Shown: piece by piece, positions 1-8,243 of the stretch
How positions within the stretch are numbered: the stretch's first letter is position 1
Layout: each line of letters opens with the position of its first letter
The notes under the pieces: model-generated
Told to the model about the DNA's origin: nothing
Database searches by the model: none
The model's input: only the letters and a program-made list of their open reading frames with translations
Translations under genes and position numbers: made by a program
Origin: Porticoccus sp905181945
GTDB taxonomy: Bacteria > Pseudomonadota > Gammaproteobacteria > Pseudomonadales > Porticoccaceae
Assembly: GCF_047729555.1 (NCBI RefSeq)
Contig: NZ_CP159825.1
Coordinates: 1,302,001 to 1,366,000 of the forward strand
Length of the DNA: 64,000 nucleotides
Reading direction: 5' to 3'

Positions 1-332
1 TCTTCCGCATCCGCTGGAGAAGCGCCTTCTTTGATAAGCGAAGGGGCACTATCTACAAGATCTTTCGCTTCTTTTAAGCCTAACCCAGTGATAGCACGAA
101 CAGCTTTAATAACGTTTACTTTCTTCTCACCCATTGAAGTGAGCATCACATCAAACGAATCTTTAACTTCCGGGGCATCCCCAGAATCTCCACCGGCTAC
201 TGGAGCAGCAACAGCAACAGCAGCTTGCGCAGATACTCCAAATTTTTCTTCCATTGCAGCTACAAGTTCCACAACTTCCATTACGCTCATTGAAGCAATC
301 GCTTCTAAAATGTCATCTTTGGACAGAGCCAT
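1..332 (-). CDS. rplL: Ribosomal protein bL12 (L7/L12), 3' end cut by the window
   Basis: Forms the flexible stalk of the 50S subunit that recruits translation factors. Reading from the ATG at 332 gives MALSKDDILEAI, then a dimerisation domain, an Ala/Val-rich hinge (AAVAVAAPVAGG) and the start of the globular C-terminal domain (KVNVIKAVRAITGLGLKEAK), all typical of L7/L12. About 110 codons are present and roughly the last dozen residues lie before base 1. It follows rplJ by 44 nt in the same transcript, the universal L10-L12 arrangement, with a GGAGATAG-like Shine-Dalgarno just before the ATG. Confidence 0.97.
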   Translation of the reverse strand, partial: MALSKDDILEAIASMSVMEVVELVAAMEEKFGVSAQAAVAVAAPVAGGDSGDAPEVKDSFDVMLTSMGEKKVNVIKAVRAITGLGLKEAKDLVDSAPSLIKEGASPADAE

Positions 333-376
333 GACCTATCTCCTAATTAAATAAATTTATTAAACTGTTCTATGAT

Positions 377-907
377 TTATGCAGCTTTCTGCTTTTGATC
401 ACTGACAGCTCCTACAACACGAGTTACTTTGGTGGGCACTTCATTAAGAGTACGAACCAATTTAATAACTGGCGCAAGCGTTACATTTGCCAACTGTCCT
501 AGAGCTTGCTCTAAGGTTGGTAGCTTAGCTAGCACGTCGATCTGCTCTTTGCCCAACAACTGACCACTGACAGAAAGAGCTTTTACTTCAAATTTATCAT
601 TTGCCTTCGCAAAATCTTTAAATAAGCGAGCTGCAGCGCCTGGGTCTTCCATAGAAAAACCAAAGAGCGACGGACCCGTCAACACTTCATTTACACACTC
701 AAACTCTGTACCTTCAAACGCGCGTTTCGCAAGTGTATTGCGAATAACACGAATATCGATATTTTGTTCGCGTGCTTTTTCACGAAAAGTTGTCATGTCA
801 GTCACACTAACACCGCGAGCATCAGCAATTACCAATGACAACGCATTGGAAGCGGTCGCGCTAACTTCAACTACAATCGCTTTCTTGCCTTCGAGATTTA
901 ATGCCAC
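377..907 (-). CDS. rplJ: Ribosomal protein uL10
   Basis: Anchors the L7/L12 dimers to 23S rRNA at the stalk base and represses its own operon by binding the leader RNA. The protein reads VALNLEGKKAIVVEVS at its start and contains VIRNTLAKRAFEGTEFE and PGAAARLFKDFAKANDKFEVKA, close to gammaproteobacterial L10. I chose the GTG at 907 because it has a GAGGAG Shine-Dalgarno 8 nt upstream and matches the family N-terminus. The frame is open to 973, but those extra 22 residues lie in the regulatory leader. Length is 176 residues, near the family norm of about 165. Confidence 0.95.
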   Translation of the reverse strand: MALNLEGKKAIVVEVSATASNALSLVIADARGVSVTDMTTFREKAREQNIDIRVIRNTLAKRAFEGTEFECVNEVLTGPSLFGFSMEDPGAAARLFKDFAKANDKFEVKALSVSGQLLGKEQIDVLAKLPTLEQALGQLANVTLAPVIKLVRTLNEVPTKVTRVVGAVSDQKQKAA

Positions 908-1023
908 AAGACTATCTCCTCGACTTAATTGGTCCACCCAAAGCAGGCTTCTCAATTGGTTAGGCATCAACATAAAATACTATTGATGCAATTTCGGCGA
1001 AAAAATCCAGTCATACAAATACT

Positions 1024-1112
1024 GAATCGGGTTACACCATTTGCGTAGGCGTTTCTTCAGCCAGAAAAATAGCTGGAGATTTCATTAAACCTTATAAAAG
1101 GCACCTACGGTC
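1024..1112 (-). promoter_or_regulatory. L10 leader RNA (autoregulatory site for L10-L12)
   Basis: In the rplA-rplJ gap the minus strand carries GACCGTAGGTGCC (1112 to 1100), a hairpin with CCAG/CTGG arms, then CGCCTACGC and GGTGTAACCCGATTC ending at 1024. CGTAGG pairs with CCTACG to close the structure. This is the layout of the gammaproteobacterial L10 leader, whose kink-turn region binds the L10(L12)4 complex. Family identity is from recall of the leader consensus; a covariance-model search would confirm it. Confidence 0.75.
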
Positions 1113-1187
1113 TTTAACAGCCTAAGCAGAAAAAATGCTCAGACCCCAAAGTTAAACCTGGCCTCACAACTTAAAGGCCATTGCGTC

Positions 1188-1883
1188 TTATGCTTCTAGA
1201 GACGCCTGATCAATTAGTAATCCAGGGCCCATTGTCGTTGAAAGTACTATTTTTTTAAGAAATACGCCCTTTGCTGATGCTGGCTTAGCCTTCTTTAAAT
1301 CTACAATCAACGCTTCAAGATTTTCTTTTAACGACACAACATCAAAATCAAGACTGCCAATTGCGCCATGAATTATGCCGTTCTTGTCTATACGGTAACG
1401 AACCTGTCCAGCCTTAGCATTTTTAACAGCTGTGACTACATCCGGAGTTACAGTACCAGTTTTAGGGTTTGGCATCAGGCCACGAGGCCCAAGAACTTGA
1501 CCCAAAAGACCAACTACTCGCATAGCAGCAGGTTCAGCAATAACTACATCAAAATTCATATTTCCAGCTTTGATATCTTCTGCTAGATCTTCCATTCCAA
1601 CTAGATCGGCCCCAGCCGCTTTCGCTGCCTCTGCAGCATCACCTTGAGCAAAGACTGCGACTCTAACATTTTTACCGGTACCATGAGGGAGTGTTGTAGC
1701 TCCACGTACTGCTTGGTCTGATTTACGAGGATCAATACCCAAATTCACTGCAACGTCAACCACTTCAGAAAATTTGACAGTAGAAACTTCCTTCAGCAAA
1801 GATACCGCTTCGCTAATTGAGTATTGCTTACCAATTTGAATTTTTTCACGAATAGCGCGTATGCGCTTAGATAGCTTAGCCAT
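1188..1883 (-). CDS. rplA: Ribosomal protein uL1
   Basis: Binds 23S rRNA at the L1 stalk and helps release deacylated tRNA from the E site; it also represses rplKA translation in relatives. The 231-residue product starts MAKLSKRIRAIREKI and carries the L1 signature GLMPNPKTGTVTPDV, plus VDVAVNLGIDPRKSDQ and GTGKNVRVAVFAQG. Length matches the family. The ATG at 1883 directly abuts the rplK stop at 1884, so the two genes are translationally linked as in Escherichia coli. Confidence 0.97.
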   Translation of the reverse strand: MAKLSKRIRAIREKIQIGKQYSISEAVSLLKEVSTVKFSEVVDVAVNLGIDPRKSDQAVRGATTLPHGTGKNVRVAVFAQGDAAEAAKAAGADLVGMEDLAEDIKAGNMNFDVVIAEPAAMRVVGLLGQVLGPRGLMPNPKTGTVTPDVVTAVKNAKAGQVRYRIDKNGIIHGAIGSLDFDVVSLKENLEALIVDLKKAKPASAKGVFLKKIVLSTTMGPGLLIDQASLEA

Positions 1884-2315
1884 TTATACGCCCTCCACAT
1901 CAAGACCAATAGACCGAGCAGAACCAGCGATAGTTCTAACAGCTGCATCAATGTCAGAAGCAGTCAGGTCGGCTTTTTTGATTTTTACAATTTCCTCTAA
2001 TTGCGCTCGAGTAACTGCTCCAACTTTACTTGTATTAGGAGTAGCGCTTCCTTTTTCAACTCCCGCAGCTTTCTTTAATAAGTATGATGCAGGCGAGGTT
2101 TTCATAGCAAATGTAAAACTTTTATCCGCATAGACACTAATCACAACAGGTACAGGAGAGCCAGACTCTAAATCCTGCGTCTGGGCATTAAACGCCTTGC
2201 AAAATTCCATAATATTGACGCCTTTTTGACCTAAGGCAGGACCCACAGGGGGGCTTGGATTAGCCTTTCCTGCCGGTACTTGAAGCTTTATATACGAATC
2301 TACTTTCTTAGCCAT
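1884..2315 (-). CDS. rplK: Ribosomal protein uL11
   Basis: Binds the GTPase-associated centre of 23S rRNA and is needed for RelA sensing of uncharged tRNA. The 143-residue protein begins MAKKVDSYIKLQVPAGKANPSPP and contains the PVGPALGQKGVNIMEFCKAF motif of the N-terminal domain and the C-terminal RNA-binding end GSARSIGLDVEGV. Length matches the family exactly. It begins the rplK-rplA pair after a 104-nt gap from nusG, where an internal promoter would be expected, although I could not define one. Confidence 0.97.
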   Translation of the reverse strand: MAKKVDSYIKLQVPAGKANPSPPVGPALGQKGVNIMEFCKAFNAQTQDLESGSPVPVVISVYADKSFTFAMKTSPASYLLKKAAGVEKGSATPNTSKVGAVTRAQLEEIVKIKKADLTASDIDAAVRTIAGSARSIGLDVEGV

Positions 2316-2419
2316 TTATTTTCTCCAAAAGTGGGTGTAACGCCTCAAAGCTTCCATAAAAACAGCTCATCTCAGGCTTCCCAGCTATAGCCCAACACAG
2401 ACATTAGCAATAAAAAAAT

Positions 2420-2947
2420 TTAGATCTTCTCTACTTGAACAAATTCGAGCTCGACAGGTGTATTGCGCCCAAAAATTGATACGGACACTCGCACTCTGCT
2501 TTTCTCATAGTTAACTTCTTCTACTACACCATTAAAATCATTAAATGGCCCGTCAATGACGCGGACCACTTCGCCTGCCTCAAAAATAGTCTTAGGCCTA
2601 GGCTTATCTTCAGAATCTTGCACTCGTTGTAAAATCGCATCTGCTTCTTTGTCTGTAATTGGGGCAGGCATATCTGCCTTGCCTCCAATAAACCCTAATA
2701 CCCTGGGGGTTGCCTTGACCATATGCCAAGAATCATCATTCAGTTCCATCTGCACAAGAACATAGCCAGGAAAAAACTTACGTTCGCTTTTGCGTCTTTG
2801 GCCGCCTTTGATTTCCACCACCTCTTCTGTAGGCACAAGAATATCACCAAAACTGTCCTCCATACCATTAAGGATAACGCGGTCTTTAATCGCTGCAGCA
2901 ACTTTCTTTTCATAGCCCGAATAGGCATGTACAACGTACCAGCGCAT
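2420..2947 (-). CDS. nusG: Transcription termination/antitermination protein NusG
   Basis: Binds RNA polymerase, suppresses pausing, joins Rho and the rRNA antitermination complex, and links to ribosomes through S10. The 175-residue protein has the N-terminal NGN domain (MRWYVVHAYSGYEKKV, then FPGYVLVQM and PRVLGFIGG) and a C-terminal KOW domain (GEVVRVIDGPFNDFNGVVEEV). The ATG at 2947 has AGGGG at suitable spacing. It lies 9 nt after secE, the conserved secE-nusG pair. Confidence 0.97.
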   Translation of the reverse strand: MRWYVVHAYSGYEKKVAAAIKDRVILNGMEDSFGDILVPTEEVVEIKGGQRRKSERKFFPGYVLVQMELNDDSWHMVKATPRVLGFIGGKADMPAPITDKEADAILQRVQDSEDKPRPKTIFEAGEVVRVIDGPFNDFNGVVEEVNYEKSRVRVSVSIFGRNTPVELEFVQVEKI

Positions 2948-2956
2948 GTGAACCCC

Positions 2957-3325
2957 TTAACCTATAACCATGGAAGCAATCCAGCCAAAAAATGTGTCTA
3001 AACCCCACAAAATCAAAGACATAATTAGCACCACAGCTACTACCATCAACGTTGTCTGGTTGCGTTCTTGTCGCGTAGGCCAAACAACTCTGCAAGCTTC
3101 GTTATATGCTCCGTGCATTAACGCTATCAAGCTGTCGCCTTTTTTCGTCTTTGAGCCAATAAAAGCAACACAAACTGCAATGAAAATCCAAGCTACCGCA
3201 CGATAAAGCAGCGACTCCTCGGAGAAGTAGTGATTACCATAAATTGCTCCGGCGGTTAACGAAACAACAATCGACCATTTCAGGCTGTCCAACCTATACT
3301 GCTTTTCTTCCGTAGTCGCATTCAT
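2957..3325 (-). CDS. secE: Preprotein translocase subunit SecE
   Basis: Essential membrane clamp of the SecYEG channel. The 122-residue product has the long gammaproteobacterial form with two N-terminal membrane segments (around LKWSIVVSLTAGAIYG and AVAWIFIAVCVAFIG), the amphipathic stretch EACRVVWPTRQERNQTTL that packs against SecY, and a final helix VVAVVLIMSLILWGLDTFFGW. It sits between tRNA-Trp and nusG, the usual position. Confidence 0.95.
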   Translation of the reverse strand: MNATTEEKQYRLDSLKWSIVVSLTAGAIYGNHYFSEESLLYRAVAWIFIAVCVAFIGSKTKKGDSLIALMHGAYNEACRVVWPTRQERNQTTLMVVAVVLIMSLILWGLDTFFGWIASMVIG

Positions 3326-3385
3326 ATTGCATTGCGCCCCTACTTGTCTTGTTTAATGAATAAAGGCCAGCTTCAAGCATGTTAT

Positions 3386-3461
3386 TGGCAGGCCAGGAGG
3401 GACTCGAACCCCCAACACCCGGTTTTGGAGACCGGTGCTCTACCAATTGAACTACTGGCCT
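3386..3461 (-). tRNA. trpT: tRNA-Trp (CCA anticodon)
   Basis: The minus strand folds as a complete 76-nt cloverleaf. The acceptor stem AGGCCAG pairs with CTGGCCT, the anticodon loop TCTCCAAAA gives CCA, the T-arm contains GGTTCGAGTCC, and the 3' CCA is encoded. It lies between tuf and secE, where the E. coli tufB-secE junction has no tRNA but many gammaproteobacteria carry tRNA-Trp. Confidence 0.97.
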
Positions 3462-3492
3462 ATCGTATAAACCTAAAAAACACGACAACAAT

Positions 3493-3523
3493 AAAGTCGA
3501 GACCTCAAAGAAGCCTCGACTTT
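3493..3523 (-). terminator. Hairpin after tuf, probable partial terminator
   Basis: The arms AAAGTCGAG and CTCGACTTT form a 9-bp stem just downstream of the tuf stop. On the minus strand the stem is followed by ATTGTTGT, only a weak U-rich tail. It may attenuate transcription between tuf and tRNA-Trp/secE rather than stop it fully. Confidence 0.55.
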
Positions 3524-3543
3524 GCATCAACGTAGCCTACTTG

Positions 3544-4767
3544 TTACTCAATAATCTTTGCTACAACACCAGCCCCTACCGTGCGTCCGCCTTCACGGAT
3601 CGCAAAACGTAGACCTTCTTCCATAGCAATTGGATTAATTAGTGTAACTACCATCTTGATATTATCACCAGGCATCACCATCTCAACACCGTCCGGCAAC
3701 TCACAAGCACCCGTAACATCTGTAGTTCGGAAATAAAATTGAGGACGATAGCCTTTAAAGAAAGGTGTATGACGGCCACCTTCATCTTTTGACAAAACAT
3801 ACACTTCAGCTTCAAATTTAGTGTGCGGATTAACAGAACCTGGTTTAGCTAGCACTTGGCCACGCTCTATTTCTTCACGCTTAGTGCCGCGCAACAAAAT
3901 ACCACAATTCTCACCAGCGCGACCTTCATCAAGCAACTTGCGGAACATTTCTACGCCCGTACAAGTAGTTTTCGTAGTATCGTTAATGCCGATAATTTCG
4001 ATCTCTTCGCCAACTTTAACAACCCCACGTTCAATACGGCCAGTTACAACAGTACCACGGCCGGCAATAGAAAATACGTCTTCAATGGGCATCAGGAACG
4101 GCTGATCAACTGCTCGAACTGGGTCTGGAATGAAAGAATCTAGCGTCTCAACAAGAGTTTTTACAGCTGTAGTGCCCAGCTCGTTATCATCTTCTCCATT
4201 AAGTGCCATTAATGCAGAACCTGCAATAATTGGGGTGTCATCTCCAGGGAACTCGTAAGTATCAAGCAGTTCACGAAGCTCCATTTCTACCAATTCGATC
4301 ATTTCGTTGTATTCATCGGAGCCAACTCCACCACAATCCGCGGCAAGCAAGTCAGCCTTGTTCAAAAAAACCACAACATAAGGAACACCAACTTGACGAG
4401 CAAGAAGGATATGCTCACGCGTCTGAGGCATAGGACCGTCAGTGGCACCACAAACTAAGATCGCACCATCCATTTGGGCTGCACCTGTAATCATGTTTTT
4501 TACATAATCCGCGTGACCCGGGCAATCAACATGGGCGTAGTGACGATTAGGGGTATCGTACTCTACGTGAGACGTAGCAATAGTGATACCGCGAGCACGC
4601 TCTTCTGGTGCATTATCAATACCATCAAACGCAACTGCCGCTCCTCCCCATACTTCTGCACATACGCGAGTCAGCGCTGCGGTTAGTGTGGTTTTACCAT
4701 GGTCTACGTGACCAATTGTGCCCACATTGACGTGGGTCTTATTACGCTCAAATTTTTCTTTTGCCAT
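3544..4767 (-). CDS. tuf: Elongation factor Tu
   Basis: GTPase that delivers aminoacyl-tRNA to the ribosomal A site. G motifs are visible: GHVDHGKTT (P-loop, near residue 19), RGITIATSHVEYDT (switch I), DCPGHADY (G3), NKAD (G4) and SALMAL (G5), followed by two beta-barrel domains. Length is 407 residues against about 394-397 in E. coli and Pseudomonas. The excess lies just after NKAD (LLAADCGGVGSDEYNEM), a form I recall from Cellvibrionales. Four tRNA genes precede it and tRNA-Trp follows, so this is the tufB-type copy; a second copy could exist outside the window. Confidence 0.98.
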   Translation of the reverse strand: MAKEKFERNKTHVNVGTIGHVDHGKTTLTAALTRVCAEVWGGAAVAFDGIDNAPEERARGITIATSHVEYDTPNRHYAHVDCPGHADYVKNMITGAAQMDGAILVCGATDGPMPQTREHILLARQVGVPYVVVFLNKADLLAADCGGVGSDEYNEMIELVEMELRELLDTYEFPGDDTPIIAGSALMALNGEDDNELGTTAVKTLVETLDSFIPDPVRAVDQPFLMPIEDVFSIAGRGTVVTGRIERGVVKVGEEIEIIGINDTTKTTCTGVEMFRKLLDEGRAGENCGILLRGTKREEIERGQVLAKPGSVNPHTKFEAEVYVLSKDEGGRHTPFFKGYRPQFYFRTTDVTGACELPDGVEMVMPGDNIKMVVTLINPIAMEEGLRFAIREGGRTVGAGVVAKIIE

Positions 4768-4842
4768 GACAAAAACTCCTCAATCAATACTTGCACTACA
4801 TTTATAGTTAAAATTAACGGTATACCGTATCTTATTAAACAC

Positions 4843-4918
<76 letters not shown>

Positions 4919-4943
4919 ATTAACTTTCGCTGTCGGTAGTATC

Positions 4944-5017
<74 letters not shown>

Positions 5018-5177
5018 CTATAACCGCGACTCAACAGAACAACTTTTCTGCTGGGACCAAATCTATTTTTTGTTGCAAAAATAACCTACCCATATACTCA
5101 TCATCGAAAATAACCAATCAATGACGCCACAATCTCTAGCCTCTAAGCCAAAAAAACACTTAGTCGCATAACGTACA

Positions 5178-5212
5178 TAGTACCAAATTAGTACCAAATC
5201 TAAAAATTTGGT
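5178..5212 (-). repeat. Tandem 11-mer and hairpin at the tRNA-Tyr 3' trailer
   Basis: TAGTACCAAAT occurs twice in perfect tandem at 5178-5188 and 5189-5199. The inverted copy ATTTGGT at 5206-5212 overlaps the encoded CCA end of tRNA-Tyr, so ACCAAAT/ATTTGGT can form a 7-bp hairpin that sequesters the CCA in the precursor. Function is unknown; it may affect 3' processing. The remaining spacer from 5018 shows nothing else I recognise. Confidence 0.6.
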
Positions 5213-5292
5213 GCAGGGGGGTGGATTCGAACCACCGAAGCTTTCGCGTCAGAGTTACAGTCTGATCCCTTTGACCGCTCGGGAACCCCTGC
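5209..5292 (-). tRNA. tyrU: tRNA-Tyr (GTA anticodon)
   Basis: An 84-nt class II tRNA with a long variable arm. GCAGGGG pairs with CCCCTGC in the acceptor stem, the anticodon loop CTGTAAC gives GTA, the T-arm has GGTTCGAATCC, and 3' CCA is encoded. It corresponds to tyrU of the tufB operon. Confidence 0.97.
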
Positions 5293-5372
5293 GTAAAAGG
5301 CTGCACATCGTCCACATCCATAGTACGGCTTCCCTATTGCAACTACCCCAAGACTCCGGTCATGCTAAATAT

Positions 5373-5448
5373 TGGAGCTGGCGAGAGGAGTCGAACCCCC
5401 GACCGGCTGATTACAAGTCAGCTGCTCTACCAACTGAGCTACGCCAGC
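5373..5448 (-). tRNA. thrU: tRNA-Thr (TGT anticodon)
   Basis: A 76-nt cloverleaf. GCTGGCG pairs with CGCCAGC, the anticodon loop CTTGTAA contains TGT, the T-arm includes GGTTCGACTCC, and 3' CCA is encoded. It is the first gene of the tRNA-tuf transcript and is preceded by a small leader hairpin with CCCTAT/ATAGGG arms. Confidence 0.97.
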
Positions 5449-5477
5449 CCAAACCCTATACACAAATAGGGAGCGCG

Positions 5478-5506
5478 ATTTTAGTGAATGTTGACACTAT
5501 AATCAA
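5478..5506 (-). promoter_or_regulatory. Sigma-70 promoter of the tRNA-tuf operon
   Basis: On the minus strand TTGATT (-35, 5506-5501) is followed after exactly 17 nt by TAAAAT (-10, 5483-5478), then CGCGCTCCC. A GC-rich discriminator directly after the -10 box is typical of stringently controlled tRNA and rRNA promoters. It lies 30 nt upstream of tRNA-Thr(TGT). Confidence 0.8.
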
Positions 5507-5598
5507 CAGCTGATGTGGCATAAAATGAATTTTTCATGTTTTTTATGAATAAGTTGCTCTATCGCAACAAATAATAATCAAATTACTAGTCAATAAAT

Positions 5599-6330
5599 CT
5601 AGGTTACGGAAAATTTTAACCCATCTAAAACTAGTTCTGGTTCAAAATATACCAAATCATCGAATATAGTCGCCAGCTGCTCTCCATTTCCACCAGTCAA
5701 TATAATCTGGGTTGCCATTTTTTGATCTTGCATGCTTTCAGCAATCGATTCAACCATCGATTTTAACATCAGCAGTTGCCCTCTAATTACACACTGCTGG
5801 GTTGACTGGCCGGGCAATAAACACGCTGAATGTCTCATGTCTAGCAATTTTATACTTACATTCTTGGTACCAGCCAATAAGGCTTTTTGCACCATTTCAA
5901 GGCCAGGCATTATATAGCCCCCTAGATGCTGCCCACTACCATCTACAACATCCAAAGTGATTGCGCTACCAGCATCAACAATGACACATGGTAATCGAAA
6001 TCTATTATAGGCGGCCACAATGGCCATCCAGCGATCGACCCCCATAGTCGATGGGTCGGCATAGCCACAAAAAACCCCGGCAGTCTCTTTTTCAGACTTA
6101 GCTTCGAAAAATAAACACTTTCTCTGGGATGAATACAGGGCTATTCTTTTTACAATGCTCCTGTCACTGACAGAAGACATCCTGATTTTGTCTAGCAAGG
6201 GAGTTTGATCTAATTTCCGTAACCACGATTCAATATCTTCGTTAGCAACAACGCCTCGAGATTGAACAATGTCGTCCAAAAATACTCGCCACTTAATTCT
6301 GGTATTACCCGCATCGACCTCGAGAATCAT
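5599..6330 (-). CDS. coaX: Type III pantothenate kinase
   Basis: Phosphorylates pantothenate in the first committed step of coenzyme A synthesis, using the acetate/sugar kinase fold. The 243-residue protein begins MILEVDAGNTRIKWRV (phosphate-1 motif, catalytic Asp) and contains GVDRWMAIVAAYNRF and VIVDAGSAITLDVVD, the other hallmark motifs. Length is typical. Its ATG overlaps the birA stop by 4 nt, the birA-coaX pair known from Pseudomonas, where it also lies next to the tRNA-Tyr/tuf cluster. Confidence 0.95.
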   Translation of the reverse strand: MILEVDAGNTRIKWRVFLDDIVQSRGVVANEDIESWLRKLDQTPLLDKIRMSSVSDRSIVKRIALYSSQRKCLFFEAKSEKETAGVFCGYADPSTMGVDRWMAIVAAYNRFRLPCVIVDAGSAITLDVVDGSGQHLGGYIMPGLEMVQKALLAGTKNVSIKLLDMRHSACLLPGQSTQQCVIRGQLLMLKSMVESIAESMQDQKMATQIILTGGNGEQLATIFDDLVYFEPELVLDGLKFSVT

Positions 6331-7295
6331 TCGAATCCTCGCAAGCTAATTTCTCCACCGCTGAATATTTTTACCGCTCCATCCACTTCTAGTATTAAGG
6401 CTCCACTATTATCTATACCGCGAACAATGCCTTCGACAGAATTATTCATCATAAGCAATTTTACCTTTTTATTCATAAATGCATCATGCTGCAACCATTC
6501 TTCTTTGTAGCCCACAAAGCCTGTTTTTTTATATTTACTTAACAGCAACAAAAGTTGATCTATAATAATCCCGGCAAGTTGGTTTCTTCCCACCCTGGAG
6601 TCCGATAACTCACTAACATTTGCCCATGCCTGAGCAATCGATCCAGAAAACTGTCCCGACATATTTATGTTAACCCCTACGCCAATCACAACCTGGCAGT
6701 ACCCAGAAGGATCGCCAACAACTTCCAGTAAAATTCCACCAATTTTTTTATTCTGATATAACAGGTCATTTGGCCACTTAAGGCTTAAGCCTTCGACACC
6801 CAGCAATCTAAGCCCGCGAAGCACTACAACAGCCACAGCAAGACTTAAACCTTCTATTTCCTTCACGCCGCCGTCAAAACCCCAGACTAAAGAAAGATAA
6901 AGGTTGCACCCATAAGGACTGACCCAAGATTTACCACGACGACCGCGACCGCTTGTTTGCTCTTCAGCTAAAACTACCCAGCCAGACGCATTGTCTTGCT
7001 CGGCACGCTGTCTAGCAAGTATGTTAGTAGAAGACACTGTCGATAAAAGTTGTATCTTTAACAATAGGGGCTTGACAGCTGCAGACAACTGGCGATGAAT
7101 TAGGTTTATGTCTAGCAACTCGAGACCACCAGATATTCGATATCCACAACCTTTTTTGGATTCAAGCAGTATGCCCAATAAGCTAATTTTTTGTGCTTGC
7201 TTCCAGACAGCTGACCTAGAAATCCCTAGCTCTTTGCCTAAATTCTCACCAGAGTGATATCTTCCATCACTGAGAATAGTTAACAATCTATCCAT
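6327..7295 (-). CDS. birA: Bifunctional biotin-protein ligase / biotin operon repressor
   Basis: Activates biotin to biotinyl-AMP and transfers it to the acetyl-CoA carboxylase carrier protein; the holoenzyme represses biotin genes. The 322-residue protein has an N-terminal winged helix-turn-helix (LLTILSDGRYHSGENLGKEL, then SRSAVWKQAQ). This is followed by the catalytic domain with GRGRRGKSWVSP (biotinyl-AMP loop) and LKWPNDLLYQNKKIGGILLE, and a C-terminal cap. The DNA-binding domain makes it the repressor form. It overlaps coaX by 4 nt and the upstream permease gene by 8 nt. Confidence 0.95.
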   Translation of the reverse strand: MDRLLTILSDGRYHSGENLGKELGISRSAVWKQAQKISLLGILLESKKGCGYRISGGLELLDINLIHRQLSAAVKPLLLKIQLLSTVSSTNILARQRAEQDNASGWVVLAEEQTSGRGRRGKSWVSPYGCNLYLSLVWGFDGGVKEIEGLSLAVAVVVLRGLRLLGVEGLSLKWPNDLLYQNKKIGGILLEVVGDPSGYCQVVIGVGVNINMSGQFSGSIAQAWANVSELSDSRVGRNQLAGIIIDQLLLLLSKYKKTGFVGYKEEWLQHDAFMNKKVKLLMMNNSVEGIVRGIDNSGALILEVDGAVKIFSGGEISLRGFE

Positions 7296-8109
7296 TTGAA
7301 TTCAACAAGAAAAGCATGGTGTTCTTCCATATAAAGTGTATCCCAATCAATAACAGCAGCAATGAAAAATACCTTTTTAGTATTTCAGAAGGTAACTGGT
7401 ATGCTAACTTCGCCCCCACTTTTGCAAAAAATATACTTGCAATGATGATGCCAAAAAAAGCTGGGGCATACACAAAACCAATAGTTTTTTCTGGTAATTC
7501 TTGACTACCCAATCCTTGAACTGCGTATACAATGGCCCCACTAAAGGCTATAGGTAAGCCACAAGCTGCTGATGTTGCAACAGCATTCTTCATTGGCATT
7601 TGAGTCCAAGAAAAATAGGGTACCGATAATGAACCGCCCCCAATACCAAATACGCTAGAGAAAAATCCAATAACTGAACCAATAAACGACTTCCCAATAT
7701 AGCCTGGCATAGCCACCACCAGGGAAGACTTACTCGGTATCGCCATAGCGAGGGCCACGCAACAAAGAAAAATACCAAAGGTGAGTTGCAAAAAAAGCCC
7801 TGTAATACTGATAGCAAAGCTGGCACCTAAAGCAGCTCCAACAAGTATGCCTGGCGATAACCATAAGGCTACAGGCCAGACTACCAAACCGTGCTTATGG
7901 TGAGAAGCAACAGAACTAATAGAGGTCACCGCTATGGTGGCTAAAGAAGTGCCTATAGCCATATGTGTCAATACTTCAGAAGAAAAATTTTGGGCAGAAA
8001 AAGTGAAAATTAGTATTGGCACAATCACCACGCCTCCGCCAAGACCAAATAATCCGCTAACCATCCCTGCGGCAGCACCAAGACAAAGATAGAGAATAAA
8101 AATATCCAT
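7288..8109 (-). CDS. TauE/SafE family sulfite/anion exporter-like permease
   Basis: A predicted inner-membrane permease of 273 residues with about eight hydrophobic segments. It shows the duplicated family signature: GMVSGLFGLGGGVVIVPILI near the N-terminus and FFSSVFGIGGGSLSVPYFSW in the second half. The family exports sulfite, sulfoacetate or related organic anions; the substrate here cannot be told. It overlaps birA by 8 nt and is probably cotranscribed with birA-coaX, a partner I do not know as conserved, so a functional link to biotin or CoA is unproven. Confidence 0.88.
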   Translation of the reverse strand: MDIFILYLCLGAAAGMVSGLFGLGGGVVIVPILIFTFSAQNFSSEVLTHMAIGTSLATIAVTSISSVASHHKHGLVVWPVALWLSPGILVGAALGASFAISITGLFLQLTFGIFLCCVALAMAIPSKSSLVVAMPGYIGKSFIGSVIGFFSSVFGIGGGSLSVPYFSWTQMPMKNAVATSAACGLPIAFSGAIVYAVQGLGSQELPEKTIGFVYAPAFFGIIIASIFFAKVGAKLAYQLPSEILKRYFSLLLLLIGIHFIWKNTMLFLLNSNG

Positions 8110-8193
8110 ATTTTGCTCATGAAAAAAATAATGAGCAAGTATTATGCCCGATTTTTGAATATGTTAAATCCAGAGATCGCATCCATTTCAAAA

Positions 8194-8233
8194 ATAAAAA
8201 AAAACGCCCTGATTCGTCTGAATCAGGGCGTTT
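8194..8233 (-). terminator. Rho-independent terminator of the rRNA operon
   Basis: AAACGCCCTGATTC (8202-8215) and GAATCAGGGCGTTT (8220-8233) form a perfect 14-bp stem with a 4-nt loop. On the minus strand it is followed by a run of nine T. It lies just after 5S rRNA. Confidence 0.93.
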
Positions 8234-8243
8234 GAATTAAAAA

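Noticed and set aside
377..973. Longer rplJ starting at 973
   Set aside because: The extra 22 residues lie in the leader and do not match L10; the GTG at 907 has the better ribosome site.
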